A stretch of DNA of 45,278 nt from positions 1 to 45,278 of the forward strand of contig NZ_JACBXA010000022.1 in NCBI RefSeq assembly GCF_013870515.1, given 5' to 3'. This DNA comes from Streptomyces albidus (ex Kaewkla and Franco 2022) (GTDB lineage: Bacteria > Actinomycetota > Actinomycetes > Streptomycetales > Streptomycetaceae). A program made the translations under genes and the position numbers. The notes under the pieces are model-generated. The model did not search any database. It was given only the letters and a program-made list of their open reading frames with translations, and was not told the DNA's origin. Positions 23,183 through 31,734 of the stretch are shown piece by piece (within the stretch, counting starts at the first letter, position 1; each line of letters starts with the position of its first letter).

Positions 23183-24008
23183 ACTGCTCCTCCACCGCTG
23201 CCGAGACGATCGTCGTGACCGCCTTGAACGTACGGATTCCTTCGTACATGTCCGGGGAGGTGTAGGCCACGCGACGCTCACCCGTGCACTGCACGCCCGG
23301 GACCACACTCGCGGCTCCCGCCAGGTGCTCGGCGTCGAACTCCAGCTCCACCGTGTGCTCCTGCACCGGGGACGGGTCCGTGCGCCCGGCCAGGGCGACG
23401 GCCTTCCCGGCGGCGGCCCTGATGTCCTCGGCGGTACGGCCGGGCGTGCGGCAGACCGCCGAATACCGCGAGACGTAGTCCTTCACGGCCACGCCGAGGG
23501 CGTCGGGTGCGTATCCCTTCGCGTCCTCGACGGTGCGGTCGTCTCCGGTCACCAGGATCACCGGCACGCCGTACTCCTCGACGACCAGGGCGTTGAGCAG
23601 GCCCTCGCTCGCGCGGGCTCCGTCGACCCACACACCGGTGATGGAGTTGGGCAAGTACGTGTGGGCCAGCACGCCTTCGGTGCCGGCGCCGGTGTGATAG
23701 CCGATGAAGGCGATGCCGTCCACGTCGCCGTGCTGCACGCCCTCCACCATGCTGAGCGACTTGTGGCGGCCGGTGATCATCTGCGCGCGGTAGTCGAGCT
23801 GCTCCAGGAGGAGGTTGCGCATCGTCCAGTGCGCCTCATTGATCAGCACTTCGTCGGCGCCGCCGTCGAAGAAGCCCTTCACCGCCGCGTCGACGTCCGA
23901 GGTGAACATGGGGCGGCACCGCTCCCACTGGGGCGTGCCGGGCAGCACGTCCGCGGGCCAGGTGACACCGGTCGCGCCTTCCATGTCTGCGCTGATGAGG
24001 ATCTTCAT
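23175..24008 (-). CDS. M55 family D-aminopeptidase (DppA-like)
   Basis: A 277-aa zinc D-aminopeptidase. The catalytic and metal ligands known from Bacillus DppA are all present at near-identical positions: D8 and E10 (SADMEGATGV), H60 (INEAHWTM), H105 (IGYHTGAG), H116 (GVLAHTYLP) and E135 (ARASEGLL). DppA releases N-terminal D-Ala from D-Ala peptides; cytosolic location is expected as no signal peptide is seen. It is the first gene of the five-gene peptidase operon. TAACGT 7 nt before the ATG, with GTGTCA 18 nt further up, suggests a leaderless transcript and fixes the start. Confidence 0.92.
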   Translation of the reverse strand: MKILISADMEGATGVTWPADVLPGTPQWERCRPMFTSDVDAAVKGFFDGGADEVLINEAHWTMRNLLLEQLDYRAQMITGRHKSLSMVEGVQHGDVDGIAFIGYHTGAGTEGVLAHTYLPNSITGVWVDGARASEGLLNALVVEEYGVPVILVTGDDRTVEDAKGYAPDALGVAVKDYVSRYSAVCRTPGRTAEDIRAAAGKAVALAGRTDPSPVQEHTVELEFDAEHLAGAASVVPGVQCTGERRVAYTSPDMYEGIRTFKAVTTIVSAAVEEQYG

Positions 24009-24015
24009 GCCGGGA

Positions 24016-24045
24016 ACGTTACGCGGTGGGCAAACGCCATGACAC
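24016..24045 (-). promoter_or_regulatory. Leaderless promoter of the peptidase operon
   Basis: On the minus strand: GTGTCA (24045-24040), an 18-nt spacer, TAACGT (24021-24016), then 7 nt to the ATG at 24008. No Shine-Dalgarno. The same TAACGT-N7-ATG arrangement precedes the tetR gene at 35130. Confidence 0.5.
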
Positions 24046-24179
24046 CCTTGTGGATAACTCCCGTGGTCTGAACCACTGGAGTTCATCCTCATCGCCCGCT
24101 GACCAGCGCCTTCAGTACCTGACGGGCAGTCCGGTGCCGCCGCGCGACACGCTCGGCTTCAACGCCACGGGGCGAACGC

Positions 24180-26819
24180 TCAGTCCTTGTGGCCCAGTTG
24201 CAGATCGCGCTCCGTGCGCCCTCCGCCGGCCACCTGCAGGACGGTGGCCACGGGCGGATAGCCCGAGGCGATGACCGTGTACTCGCCGGAGGACAGGTCC
24301 ACGAAGCGGAAGACCCCGTCGGCCGACGTGGTGGCCGTGTCCTGGACGTTGCCGGCCGCGTCCAGCAGCGTCACACGGGCGTCCTCGACGGGCCTGCCGC
24401 CGGTGGCCCGTACGGTCCCGCGGAGCACGGCGCCGCCCGCCAGCTCGATGTCCTGCTGGGTCTCGCGCGCCGCCTGCACGGAGACCGGGAGCGCCGCCGG
24501 ACGGTGTGCGGGCGCGGATGCGGCGAGGGTGTACTCACCGGCCACCAGGTCCTCGATGACGTAGGCGCCGTCCCGTCCGCTGCGGGTGGCGGCGACGACG
24601 TCGCCGCGCACGTCGGTGAGGGTGACAGCCGCGTCTGCCACCGGATGGCCGTCCGCCGTGAGCACGCTCCCCGCGAGGCGCCCCGCGCCGCCCAGCACGA
24701 CGTCCAGTTCGACGGACCGTTCGCCGACCGTGACGCTGACGGCCTGCGGCTGGTGACCTCCGGCCGCGGCGATGAGGACGTAGGAACCGCTGCCGGGTGT
24801 GCTCAGCGCGAACCGTCCGTCCGCGCCCGTCGCTCCCCTCCCGACCTGCTTGCCGCCGGTGTCGATGAGAGTGAGGGCTGCCCGCGGGACGCCGCTGCCG
24901 TCGTGATGGCGGACGCTTCCGCAGACCGGTGCGCCGGACGAGGTCTGCTGCGCCGCCCCGCCGATGGAGACGCCGGCAGCCGCGACACCGGGGTAGGGGT
25001 CGGAGGCGCCGGTGTACGGGTCAGGGGTGCCGGTCGCCGAAGTACCGGCGGTCGCGGCCGGGTTGGTCTCGGCCAGGCCGGTCTCGGGGTTGCGCGCCTC
25101 GGGGACGGGAGCGTTCTCGGACACCAGGGGTTTCTCCTTGAGGAAGAAGGCGAAGATCAGCCCGAGGGCGAGCACGGGGACCAGATAGAGGAAGATCCGC
25201 GGCATGGCGTCGGCGTACGCGTGCACGTATGCGTCACGCAGCGGACCGGGCAGCGCGTGCACCGTCTGCGGCGTGAGCGAGGAGGCGTCGGGGAGCCGCC
25301 CCGTCCCGTCGCGCGGCAGGTCCCGTGCCAGGGAGTCGGTGAGCCGCTGGATGAACAGGGTGCCGAAGACGGCGGCTCCGACGCTGCCGCCGATCTGCCG
25401 GAAGTAGTTGTTGGCGCTGGTGGCGGTGCCCAGGTCCCGTGGGGGTACGGAGTTCTGGACGGCCAGCACCAGCACCGGCAGCACGAACCCGATGCCCAGC
25501 CCCAGTACGCCCATCCAGACGCTGTACGTGAAGCGCGTCGTGTCCGTCTCCAGCCGGGACAGCAGCCACATGCCCAGCGTCGAAAGGGCGCAGCCCAGCA
25601 CGGGGTAGACCTTGTAGCGCCCGGTGCGCGAGATGAGCTGGCCCGAGACGGTGGAGGCGAGGACGACCCCGCCCATCATGGGCAGCATCAGCAGACCCGA
25701 CTCGGTGGCCGTGACCCCGTCGACCATCTGCAGGTAGCTCGGCAGGTAGCTCGCGGCGCCGAACAGGGCGATGCCGACGGTCACCCCGACCAGGCCCGTC
25801 ACGTTGAAGACGGAGTCCTTGAAGAGGCGCAGCGGCAGTACGGGTTCGGGAGCGAAGCGCTCCACGACGAGGAAGAGGGCACAGCTGAGCACGGCTCCGG
25901 CACCCAGCCCGAGGATCACCCGGTCGTCCCAGTCGTACTCGGTGCCGCCCCAACTCGTCAGCAGCACAAGGCAGGTGGAGAAGACGCCGAGCAGCAGCGT
26001 GCCCACCACGTCCAGCCTCGGACGTCCGCGCGGGCGCGGCAGCTTCAGCACGAACGCGGTCACCAGGAGGGTGAGAAGCCCGAAGGGGATGTTGATGTAG
26101 AAGCACCAGCGCCAGGAGAGCTCGTCGGTGAACCAGCCGCCCAGGAGGGGCCCGGCGACGGAGGCCAGCCCGAACGCGGCGCCGATCAGGCCCATGTAGC
26201 GACCGCGTTCGCGCGGGGGCACGACGTCGGCGATGATCGCCTGCACGCCGATCATGAGCCCGCCCGCACCCACGCCCTGGAGAGCGCGGTACGCGATCAG
26301 TTCGGTCATCGTCCGTGACCACCCCGCCAGGGCAGAGCCGACCACGAAGACGACAATGGCGAACAGGAAGATGCGCTTGCGGCCGAAGAGATCGCCGAGC
26401 TTGCCGTAGACCGGCAGCCCGATGGTGGCGGCGAGGAGGTACGAGGTCACCGCCCAGGACATCCGGTCGAGGCCGTGCAGTTCGCCGACGATCTTGGGCA
26501 ACGCCGTGGCGACGATGGTCTGTTCGAGTGCGGCCAGCAGCAGGGCGAGCATCAGGCCGAGGAAGACCAGACGGACGCGGCGGGGGCTGAGCCCGGCCGG
26601 GCCGCCTTCCTGCTCGGAACCGCCCGCGTTCTTCTCGGACGGCCCTGCGGACCCGCCGTCGCCGCGGTCCGTCTGCGGCGCAGGGTCCGCGGGCGGGTCC
26701 TGCCAGGCGCCTCCGGGTGCGCCCCCTACACCCTCGCGCCCGTACTCAGGGAGCTCCAGGCTCACTTCGACGACGGCGGGAGACTGCTCGTCTCTGTGAT
26801 CCAGAGCTGTCCCGCCCAT
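24180..26819 (-). CDS. MFS drug exporter (DHA2 type) fused to three carboxypeptidase-regulatory-like domains
   Basis: An 879-aa membrane protein. A Gly/Pro/acidic cytosolic N-tail (1-80) is followed by about 14 transmembrane helices (about 82-575) with MFS motif [13 protein letters not shown] (139-150) and the DHA2 motif-C-like region [14 protein letters not shown]. After a Thr/Pro/Ala linker come three repeats of about 82 residues (about 630-711, 713-796, 797-879), each with the PF13620-type pattern GxVxxxDGxPVxDAxVTLxD ... GxDGxYxxxxLxxGxYTLxAS. A proton-driven multidrug antiporter is about 500 aa; the beta-sandwich tail is extra. AGGGGAG 4 nt before the ATG at 26819 fixes the start. The tail's role is unknown. 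Confidence 0.9.
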   Translation of the reverse strand: MGGTALDHRDEQSPAVVEVSLELPEYGREGVGGAPGGAWQDPPADPAPQTDRGDGGSAGPSEKNAGGSEQEGGPAGLSPRRVRLVFLGLMLALLLAALEQTIVATALPKIVGELHGLDRMSWAVTSYLLAATIGLPVYGKLGDLFGRKRIFLFAIVVFVVGSALAGWSRTMTELIAYRALQGVGAGGLMIGVQAIIADVVPPRERGRYMGLIGAAFGLASVAGPLLGGWFTDELSWRWCFYINIPFGLLTLLVTAFVLKLPRPRGRPRLDVVGTLLLGVFSTCLVLLTSWGGTEYDWDDRVILGLGAGAVLSCALFLVVERFAPEPVLPLRLFKDSVFNVTGLVGVTVGIALFGAASYLPSYLQMVDGVTATESGLLMLPMMGGVVLASTVSGQLISRTGRYKVYPVLGCALSTLGMWLLSRLETDTTRFTYSVWMGVLGLGIGFVLPVLVLAVQNSVPPRDLGTATSANNYFRQIGGSVGAAVFGTLFIQRLTDSLARDLPRDGTGRLPDASSLTPQTVHALPGPLRDAYVHAYADAMPRIFLYLVPVLALGLIFAFFLKEKPLVSENAPVPEARNPETGLAETNPAATAGTSATGTPDPYTGASDPYPGVAAAGVSIGGAAQQTSSGAPVCGSVRHHDGSGVPRAALTLIDTGGKQVGRGATGADGRFALSTPGSGSYVLIAAAGGHQPQAVSVTVGERSVELDVVLGGAGRLAGSVLTADGHPVADAAVTLTDVRGDVVAATRSGRDGAYVIEDLVAGEYTLAASAPAHRPAALPVSVQAARETQQDIELAGGAVLRGTVRATGGRPVEDARVTLLDAAGNVQDTATTSADGVFRFVDLSSGEYTVIASGYPPVATVLQVAGGGRTERDLQLGHKD

Positions 26820-27054
26820 TGCACTCCCCTGTTGTGCCGACCGTCCTCGATCAGCATTTCTCGCATTACGCGACAAGGGTGAGCAAGTCAGACACTGCCG
26901 GGCCGCGGCGTCCGGGAGAGCGCCAAGTCCGTTGCCCGGGGCGCCTGTCGGGCGCTCAACTGGGGCTTTGACGGCGCGCGGACACCACGGCCCGCGCACC
27001 GTCCGACCAGGAAGACCACTCGAACCGGTGAGCGGCGGGGAGAGCCCGCCCGGC

Positions 27055-27501
27055 CTACTTCTCCAGTTCGGCGGCGAGCTTGGCGAGCATCTCGTCGTAG
27101 ATGCGGGCGAGCCCCTTGGGAGCGAAGGTCTTCTCGAAGAAGCCGCCGACGCCGCCGGCGCCGTCCCAAGTGGTCTTCACCTCGACCCGCGCCGCTCCGT
27201 CACCCGCACCCGGGGTGACCGTCCAGGTGGTGACCATGGAGGAGTTGCGGTCGTTCTCGGAGAGCTTGCCGGCAGCCGGTTCGCTCACGTCCATCAGGCA
27301 GTCGCGCACCCGCTTGCTGGTGGCCTGGAGCTTCCAGTGGACGACGGTGCCTGCGCCCTTGCCGCCCTCGCGCACCTCGTACTCGCTGAAGTGGTCCGGC
27401 AGCAGCTTCGGCCGGGTCCCGCTGTAGTCGGCGAGCGCGTCGAAGACCGCGTCGGGCTTCGCGGCGATCTCCCGGTGGGTGGTCGAGACGACCTGCGCCA
27501 T
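27055..27501 (-). CDS. SRPBCC (START/polyketide-cyclase-like) family protein
   Basis: A 148-aa protein beginning [26 protein letters not shown], the typical first strand and helix of the helix-grip fold, with [19 protein letters not shown] in the middle and [21 protein letters not shown] as the closing C-terminal helix. Such proteins bind hydrophobic ligands; no enzyme activity can be assigned. CAGGAGGAG with a short spacer precedes the ATG. It is divergent from the SOS-box-controlled radical SAM gene, with 189 bp between the start codons. Confidence 0.85.
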   Translation of the reverse strand: MAQVVSTTHREIAAKPDAVFDALADYSGTRPKLLPDHFSEYEVREGGKGAGTVVHWKLQATSKRVRDCLMDVSEPAAGKLSENDRNSSMVTTWTVTPGAGDGAARVEVKTTWDGAGGVGGFFEKTFAPKGLARIYDEMLAKLAAELEK

Positions 27502-27622
27502 TTGCTCCTCCTGCTCATCGGCACGTGAGTTGCGCCGGAACGGCGCCCGAGTACGCGCGAACGGGGCCGCCACGAACTCCGGCCGACAGCCAACCACCCA
27601 TGGACCCGGGGCCCAAATCGGC

Positions 27623-27651
27623 TTGACACAGGCAGTGGGAACAGATGTTCT
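27623..27651 (+). promoter_or_regulatory. Sigma-70-type promoter with embedded LexA/SOS box
   Basis: Consensus -35 TTGACA (27623-27628), 17-nt spacer, -10 TGTTCT (27646-27651), then 39 nt to the ATG with GGAGGG as ribosome site. Lying over the end of the spacer and the -10 is GAACAGATGTTC (27639-27650), a perfect GAAC-N4-GTTC dyad matching the actinobacterial LexA consensus. Bound LexA would block the -10. Confidence 0.75.
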
Positions 27652-27690
27652 ATTCTTGGCACGAACGGCAGGACGGCACGAGGAGGGTCC

Positions 27691-28725
27691 ATGCGCTGGG
27701 AGAACTTGAGCGGCGACGGGACGGCGGAGACCGCCGCCCTCTTCGGCACCGACGTGGTCACGAGAAGGTTCGACACCCCTGAGTTCCGCGGGATCACCTT
27801 CCACGAGGTGCGTGCCCGCTCGATCGTGAACCGCGTGCCCGGAGCCTCACGGATGCCGTTCGAATGGACGGTGAATCCGTACAGGGGCTGCTCCCACGCA
27901 TGCGTCTACTGCTTCGCCCGCGGAACCCACCGCTACCTCGACCTCGACACGGGAGCCGGCTTCGACTCCCAGATCGTCGTGAAGGTCAACGCCCCCGACC
28001 TGCTCCGACGCGAGCTGGGAGCGAGCCGCTGGAACGGCGAGCACATCGCCATGGGCACCAACGTCGACTGCTATCAAAGGGCGGAGGGACGGTACCGGTT
28101 GATGCCGGGCATCCTCACCGCACTCCGCGACTACGCCAACCCTTTCTCCATCCTCACCAAGGGCACGCTCATCCTCCGCGACCTCGACCTGCTGCGCTCG
28201 GCGGCGGCCGTCACCGACGTCGGCGTCTCGGTGTCCGTCGGCTTCATCGACGAGGAGCTGTGGCGCACCGTCGAGCCGGGCACCCCCGCCCCCGAGCGAC
28301 GGCTGGACGTCGTGCGCACCCTCAGCGCTCACGGCATCCCGTGCGGGGTGCTGATGGCTCCGGTCATCCCCTTCCTGGGGGACTCCCCCGCCCAACTCAG
28401 GTCGACCGTACGGGCGATAGCCGCGGCCGGAGCCACGTCCGTCACCCCGCTGGCCCTGCATCTGCGGCCGGGGGCCCGCGAGTGGTACATGAGCTGGCTC
28501 GCCGAGCACCACCCGGATCTCGTGCGGCACTACGAGGCGATGTACGGGGACGGCGCCTACGCCCCCAAGTGGTACCAGCGCCGGATCACCCGTCAGGTGC
28601 ACGAGCTGGCCGCCGAGTACGGCATCGGGCCCACCTCGCCCCGCACCCACCGCCGCATCGAGATCCGCCCGGAGAGGGCCGAGGAGCCCGAGGCACCGGA
28701 CTGCACCCAGCTGACCCTGCTGTAG
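27691..28725 (+). CDS. Rv2578c-family radical SAM protein (SplB-like)
   Basis: A 344-aa radical SAM protein of the Rv2578c group, related to spore photoproduct lyase (SplB). The [4Fe-4S] ligands are C67, C71 and C74 in GCSHACVYCFARGTH; NPYRGCSHAC and ILTKGTLILRDLDLLR are typical of this family. The C-terminal region (VLMAPVIPFLGDSPAQLR, YQRRITRQVHELAAEYG) completes the barrel and tail. The reaction is not known. The promoter carries a perfect GAAC-N4-GTTC LexA-type dyad, so induction by DNA damage is expected; together with the SplB relation this suggests a DNA-repair or damage-response role (inference). GGAGGG precedes the ATG. Confidence 0.88.
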   Translation: MRWENLSGDGTAETAALFGTDVVTRRFDTPEFRGITFHEVRARSIVNRVPGASRMPFEWTVNPYRGCSHACVYCFARGTHRYLDLDTGAGFDSQIVVKVNAPDLLRRELGASRWNGEHIAMGTNVDCYQRAEGRYRLMPGILTALRDYANPFSILTKGTLILRDLDLLRSAAAVTDVGVSVSVGFIDEELWRTVEPGTPAPERRLDVVRTLSAHGIPCGVLMAPVIPFLGDSPAQLRSTVRAIAAAGATSVTPLALHLRPGAREWYMSWLAEHHPDLVRHYEAMYGDGAYAPKWYQRRITRQVHELAAEYGIGPTSPRTHRRIEIRPERAEEPEAPDCTQLTLL

Positions 28726-28803
28726 GCACTCGCTCGCGGGAACTCCGGGAACCGCTGCCGAAACCGGGTGGCGTGCGCGCCCCGGCTGGACGACCATCCA
28801 CGC

Positions 28804-29202
28804 ATGTCCGAACTCACGCACATCAAGGCCCCGCAGGGCGTCGCCCCCGGCAACGGATACAGCCATGTCGTCCTCGGCGAGGGCCGCTTCGTCGCAGTCT
28901 CCGGGCAGATCGCTCTCGACGAGCACGGTGAAATCGTCGGCGAGGGCGACGCGGCAGCGCAGGCGCGCCAGGTGTTCAAGAACCTGCGCCGGTGCCTGAA
29001 CGAGGCGGGCGCCACCTTCGACGACGTCGTGAAGCTGACGTTCTTCACCACGGACGTGGGCATCCTGCCGGCGGTGCGCGAGGCGCGGGACGCCTGCATC
29101 GACACCACACGCCCGCCCGCCAGCACGGCTGTCGAGGTCTCCGCCCTCATCCGTCCCGAACTGATGCTGGAGGTCGAGGCCTTCGCCGTCATCCGGAACT
29201 GA
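28804..29202 (+). CDS. RidA (YjgF/YER057c/UK114) family enamine/imine deaminase-like protein
   Basis: A 132-aa protein of the RidA fold, normally a trimer that hydrolyses reactive 2-aminoacrylate-type enamines. FVAVSGQIALDEHG, AQARQVFKNLRRCLNEAG, DDVVKLTFFTTDV and TRPPASTAVEV are family blocks; R103 in TTRPPAS corresponds to the carboxylate-binding Arg of E. coli RidA (R105). It starts 78 bp after the radical SAM gene. There is no Shine-Dalgarno; the sequence before the ATG, ACCATCCAC, recurs before the GNAT gene at 31735 and may be a leaderless-type start. RidA proper or an imine-specific subgroup cannot be told apart here. Confidence 0.9.
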   Translation: MSELTHIKAPQGVAPGNGYSHVVLGEGRFVAVSGQIALDEHGEIVGEGDAAAQARQVFKNLRRCLNEAGATFDDVVKLTFFTTDVGILPAVREARDACIDTTRPPASTAVEVSALIRPELMLEVEAFAVIRN

Positions 29203-29231
29203 CCCTCGGGGGCCGCGGGTTCGTCCTGCCC

Positions 29232-29263
29232 GACCGGCCGGCGGCCCCGCCCAGCGGCCGGTC
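29232..29263. terminator. Bidirectional terminator between ridA-like and oxidase-fold genes
   Basis: A perfect 9-bp stem GACCGGCCG (29232-29240) with its complement at 29255-29263 and a 14-nt loop, between convergent genes. It begins 29 nt after the RidA stop and its right arm touches the stop codon of the facing gene. Confidence 0.65.
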
Positions 29264-29780
29264 AGCCCCGCCCGGTCACCCCCTCCTCGTGCAGCGTGCT
29301 GTCCTCGTTCTCGCGGCGGATCGTGCGCAGGGCGTGGCCGGGGTGCCACACCTCGAAGACGATGTACGGGTCCTCCACATGGACCCGTACGACCTCCGAA
29401 AGCTCCGTCCGGAACAGATGGAACCGCTCCGGCTGCTCGCCCGGCGCTCCGGCCGCGTACCTCTCCAGCTCGTCGGCGCCCACTTCGACGGCACGTCCCG
29501 AGACGCGCACGTCGCCGCCTGCCATCTCGCTGTCCGAGCCGGGGTTGGCGTGCAGCGAGAAGCGGGGATCGCGTCGCAGGTCCAGCGCCTTGCGGGAGCC
29601 GATCATCATGCCCAGCCACAGCTGACCGTCACGGAAGTCGGCCTCCAGGCCGGTCAGCCGGGGAGAGCCGTCGGTCCGCAGCGTGCCGAGGACGTGATGC
29701 CGGAAGTCCTGGAAGCGTGCTCGTACGGTGTCTGCGAATTCGGGTTCCTCGGAGCGGAAGTCCGCCCAGCTGTGTGTCAT
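29262..29780 (-). CDS. Pyridoxamine 5'-phosphate oxidase-fold protein
   Basis: A 172-aa split-barrel flavin-binding-type protein. FRHHVLGTLRTDGSPRLTGLEADF is the first beta strand pair, LWLGMMIGSRKALDLRRDPRFSLHA the core with the Arg/Lys often contacting FMN or F420, and GGDVRVSGRAVEV the following strand. Actinobacterial relatives include F420- and heme-binding proteins, so the cofactor is uncertain. The start is ambiguous: ATG 29780 gives the family-like N-terminus, ATG 29822 would add 14 residues; neither has a good ribosome site. A 17-bp tandem repeat lies 50-100 bp upstream. Confidence 0.82.
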   Translation of the reverse strand: MTHSWADFRSEEPEFADTVRARFQDFRHHVLGTLRTDGSPRLTGLEADFRDGQLWLGMMIGSRKALDLRRDPRFSLHANPGSDSEMAGGDVRVSGRAVEVGADELERYAAGAPGEQPERFHLFRTELSEVVRVHVEDPYIVFEVWHPGHALRTIRRENEDSTLHEEGVTGRG

Positions 29781-29829
29781 GCGTTCATCGTGGCGCGGAT
29801 ACCCGACATCTTCCGTCCCCATTACTCCC

Positions 29830-29880
29830 GTCGTAGCAGCGCTCCGGTCGTAGCAGCGCTCCCGTCGTAGCAGCGCTCCG
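29830..29880. repeat. 17-bp tandem repeat, three copies
   Basis: GTCGTAGCAGCGCTCCG occurs at 29830-29846, 29847-29863 (last base C) and 29864-29880, followed by a 5-bp partial copy. Each unit contains the palindrome AGCGCT. It fills most of the space between the oxidase-fold gene and the stop of the aldo/keto reductase gene. Confidence 0.9.
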
Positions 29881-29900
29881 GTCGTTGCGTCAGTGCGCTC

Positions 29901-30950
29901 TCAGCCGGGCGAGGCGACGCCCAGCGGCGGGTTCAGGCGGGCGAAGGCCTCCTGACGCCGGTACGGGAAGTAGGGGTAGGGAGCAGTCCTGGTGCTCACC
30001 GCGTCGAGCCTGTCCATGTGCTCGGGGTCGAGCTTCCAGCCGACGGCGCCGAGGTTCTGCCGCAGCTGGGTCTCGTTGCGCGCGCCGATGATGACCGAGG
30101 AGACCGTCGGCCGCTGGAGCAGCCAGTTGATCGCGATCTGCGGCACCGTCCTGCCCGTCTCCTCGGCGATCCCGTCGAGGACGTCGACGACGCGGAAGAG
30201 GTGCTCGTCCTCCACCGGCGGGCCGAAGTCGGCCGTCTCGTGCAGGCGGCTCCCGGCCGGCAGGGGCTGCCCGCGACGGACCTTCCCGGTCAGCCGCCCC
30301 CAGCCCAGCGGGCTCCACACCACCGCGCCGACTCCCTGGTCGAGCCCGAGGGGCATCAGCTCCCACTCGTAATCGCGGCCGACGAGCGAGTAGTAGACCT
30401 GATGCGCGACGTAGCGCGGGTGCCCGCGCTTCTCGGCGGCCGCGAGCGACTTCATCACCTGCCAGCCCGAGAAGTTGGACACCCCCACGTAGCGGACCTT
30501 CCCCGCACGTACGAGGCCGTCGAGCGCGTCCAGCACTTCCTCGACGGGGGTACGGGCGTCGAACGCGTGCAGTTGGAAGAGGTCGATGTGGTCGGTGCCG
30601 AGGCGCCTGAGCGCGGCGTCGCACGCCCTGATCAGCCGGGACCGCGAGGAGCCGGCGTCGCCGGGTCCGTCCCCCGTCGGCAGGCTGGTCTTGGTCGACA
30701 GCAGCACCTCTTCCCGGCGCCCTTTGACCGCTTCGCCCAGGACCTCTTCCGAGGCGCCGTCGGAGTAGACGTCGGCGGTGTCGAACATCGTGATCCCGGC
30801 CTCCAGGCAGATGTCCACCAGGAGACGCGCCTCCCGGGCGCCGGTGTCGCCCCACGCCCCGAAGAGCGGACCCCGGCCTCCGAACGTCCCGGCGCCGAAG
30901 CTCAGTGCGGGGACGTCGAGGCCCGATGCACCCAGACGTCTGTACTCCAC
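29901..30950 (-). CDS. Aldo/keto reductase
   Basis: A 349-aa NADP-dependent reductase with the AKR (beta/alpha)8 barrel. MEYRRLGASGLDVPALSFGAG is the family start; the catalytic tetrad is recognisable as Asp in MFDTADVYSDG, Tyr in the same motif, Lys in LLSTKT and His in DLFQLHAFD. YVGVSNFSGWQ and the C-terminal TVSSVIIGARNETQLRQNL (cofactor phosphate) complete it. The physiological carbonyl substrate is unknown. It starts with GTG behind GAGGGGG. Divergent from a tetR gene across 98 bp of unusually AT-rich DNA, which suggests repression by that TetR protein. Confidence 0.92.
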   Translation of the reverse strand: MEYRRLGASGLDVPALSFGAGTFGGRGPLFGAWGDTGAREARLLVDICLEAGITMFDTADVYSDGASEEVLGEAVKGRREEVLLSTKTSLPTGDGPGDAGSSRSRLIRACDAALRRLGTDHIDLFQLHAFDARTPVEEVLDALDGLVRAGKVRYVGVSNFSGWQVMKSLAAAEKRGHPRYVAHQVYYSLVGRDYEWELMPLGLDQGVGAVVWSPLGWGRLTGKVRRGQPLPAGSRLHETADFGPPVEDEHLFRVVDVLDGIAEETGRTVPQIAINWLLQRPTVSSVIIGARNETQLRQNLGAVGWKLDPEHMDRLDAVSTRTAPYPYFPYRRQEAFARLNPPLGVASPG

Positions 30951-30983
30951 GGCAGTTCCCCCTCATCGCATTAATGGGTATGC

Positions 30984-31051
30984 AATTCCGTTAAGCTCCG
31001 AGTGCGACTCTAACAGCGTCGAGACGTTAAAGAAACTGGAGTTCCGTTATG
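30984..31051. promoter_or_regulatory. Divergent AKR/tetR control region with repeated TTCCGTTA
   Basis: TTCCGTTA occurs at 30986-30993 and again at 31042-31049, where it runs into the tetR start codon; the copies are 56 bp apart. Between them TAAC (31011) and GTTA (31026) form the ends of an imperfect 19-bp dyad. The stretch is AT-rich for this genome. These are candidate sites for the adjacent TetR protein. Confidence 0.45.
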
Positions 31052-31681
31052 GATTCGGAGAGCGTGGCTCCGGGGACAGTCCGCCCCGGAGGACGCACAG
31101 CTCAAGTGCGGGCGGCCGTCCTGCGGGCAGCCGGGGACGCACTGGCGGAAGGGGGGTTCGCCCACCTGGATCTCGCCGACGTGGCCCGACGGGCCGGCGT
31201 CGGCAAGACGACGGTCTACCGCCGGTGGGCGACGACGACCGGCCTGGTGGCCGACCTGCTGACGCACATGGCCGAGGAGTCGCTCCCCCGCACCGAGACA
31301 GGCTCACTGCTCGGCGATCTGAAGGCCAACGCACGGCTGGTGCAGCGGACACTCTCCGACGAGCGTCATGGAGCCCTGTTCAAGGCCGTCATCGCGGCCG
31401 CCACATGCGATCCGCGCACCGCCGAAGCCCTGCACCGCTTCTACGGCGTCCGCATCGCCGAATGGGCCCCGTGTGTGCAACAGGCCGTCGACCGCGGCGA
31501 GTTGCCGGAGGGTACGGATCCGCACGAGGTGATCCGTGCGGTCTCCGCCCCCCTCTACTACGCCCTGCTGACCAGCGGCGCCACCCTGGACAAGCCCGCA
31601 GCGGGCCGGGCCGCCGAAGCAGCCGCAGCCGCCGCGCGCGCGGGCGTCTTCGCGAGCCAGGCCGGGACGGGCGTCGGCTGA
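31049..31681 (+). CDS. TetR/AcrR family transcriptional regulator (divergent from the AKR gene)
   Basis: A 210-aa repressor. The N-terminal HTH (about 18-65) reads AAVLRAAGDALAEGGFAHLD, then LADVARRAGVGKTTVYRRWA, a standard TetR recognition helix. The C-terminal ligand domain resembles the TetR_C group with FYGVRIAEWAPCVQQAVDRGEL. GGAG lies 7 nt before the ATG. It probably represses the divergent aldo/keto reductase and itself; TTCCGTTA repeats in the shared region are candidate operators. The inducer cannot be inferred. The final 25 residues are Ala-rich. Confidence 0.9.
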   Translation: MDSESVAPGTVRPGGRTAQVRAAVLRAAGDALAEGGFAHLDLADVARRAGVGKTTVYRRWATTTGLVADLLTHMAEESLPRTETGSLLGDLKANARLVQRTLSDERHGALFKAVIAAATCDPRTAEALHRFYGVRIAEWAPCVQQAVDRGELPEGTDPHEVIRAVSAPLYYALLTSGATLDKPAAGRAAEAAAAAARAGVFASQAGTGVG

Positions 31682-31734
31682 GCTGCGAACAAAACCCTTG
31701 GTGACGACGTTGGGGCCTCTGCCACCATCCACTC

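Noticed and set aside
26820..27054. TTGCTC/TAATGC or TTGTCG pair as promoter of the MFS gene
   Set aside because: Spacers are 12 nt or the -10 is off consensus; no pair is good enough to report.
27847..29619. 590-codon minus-strand frame across the radical SAM and RidA genes
   Set aside because: It spans two well-supported genes and a non-coding gap with shadow-type composition.
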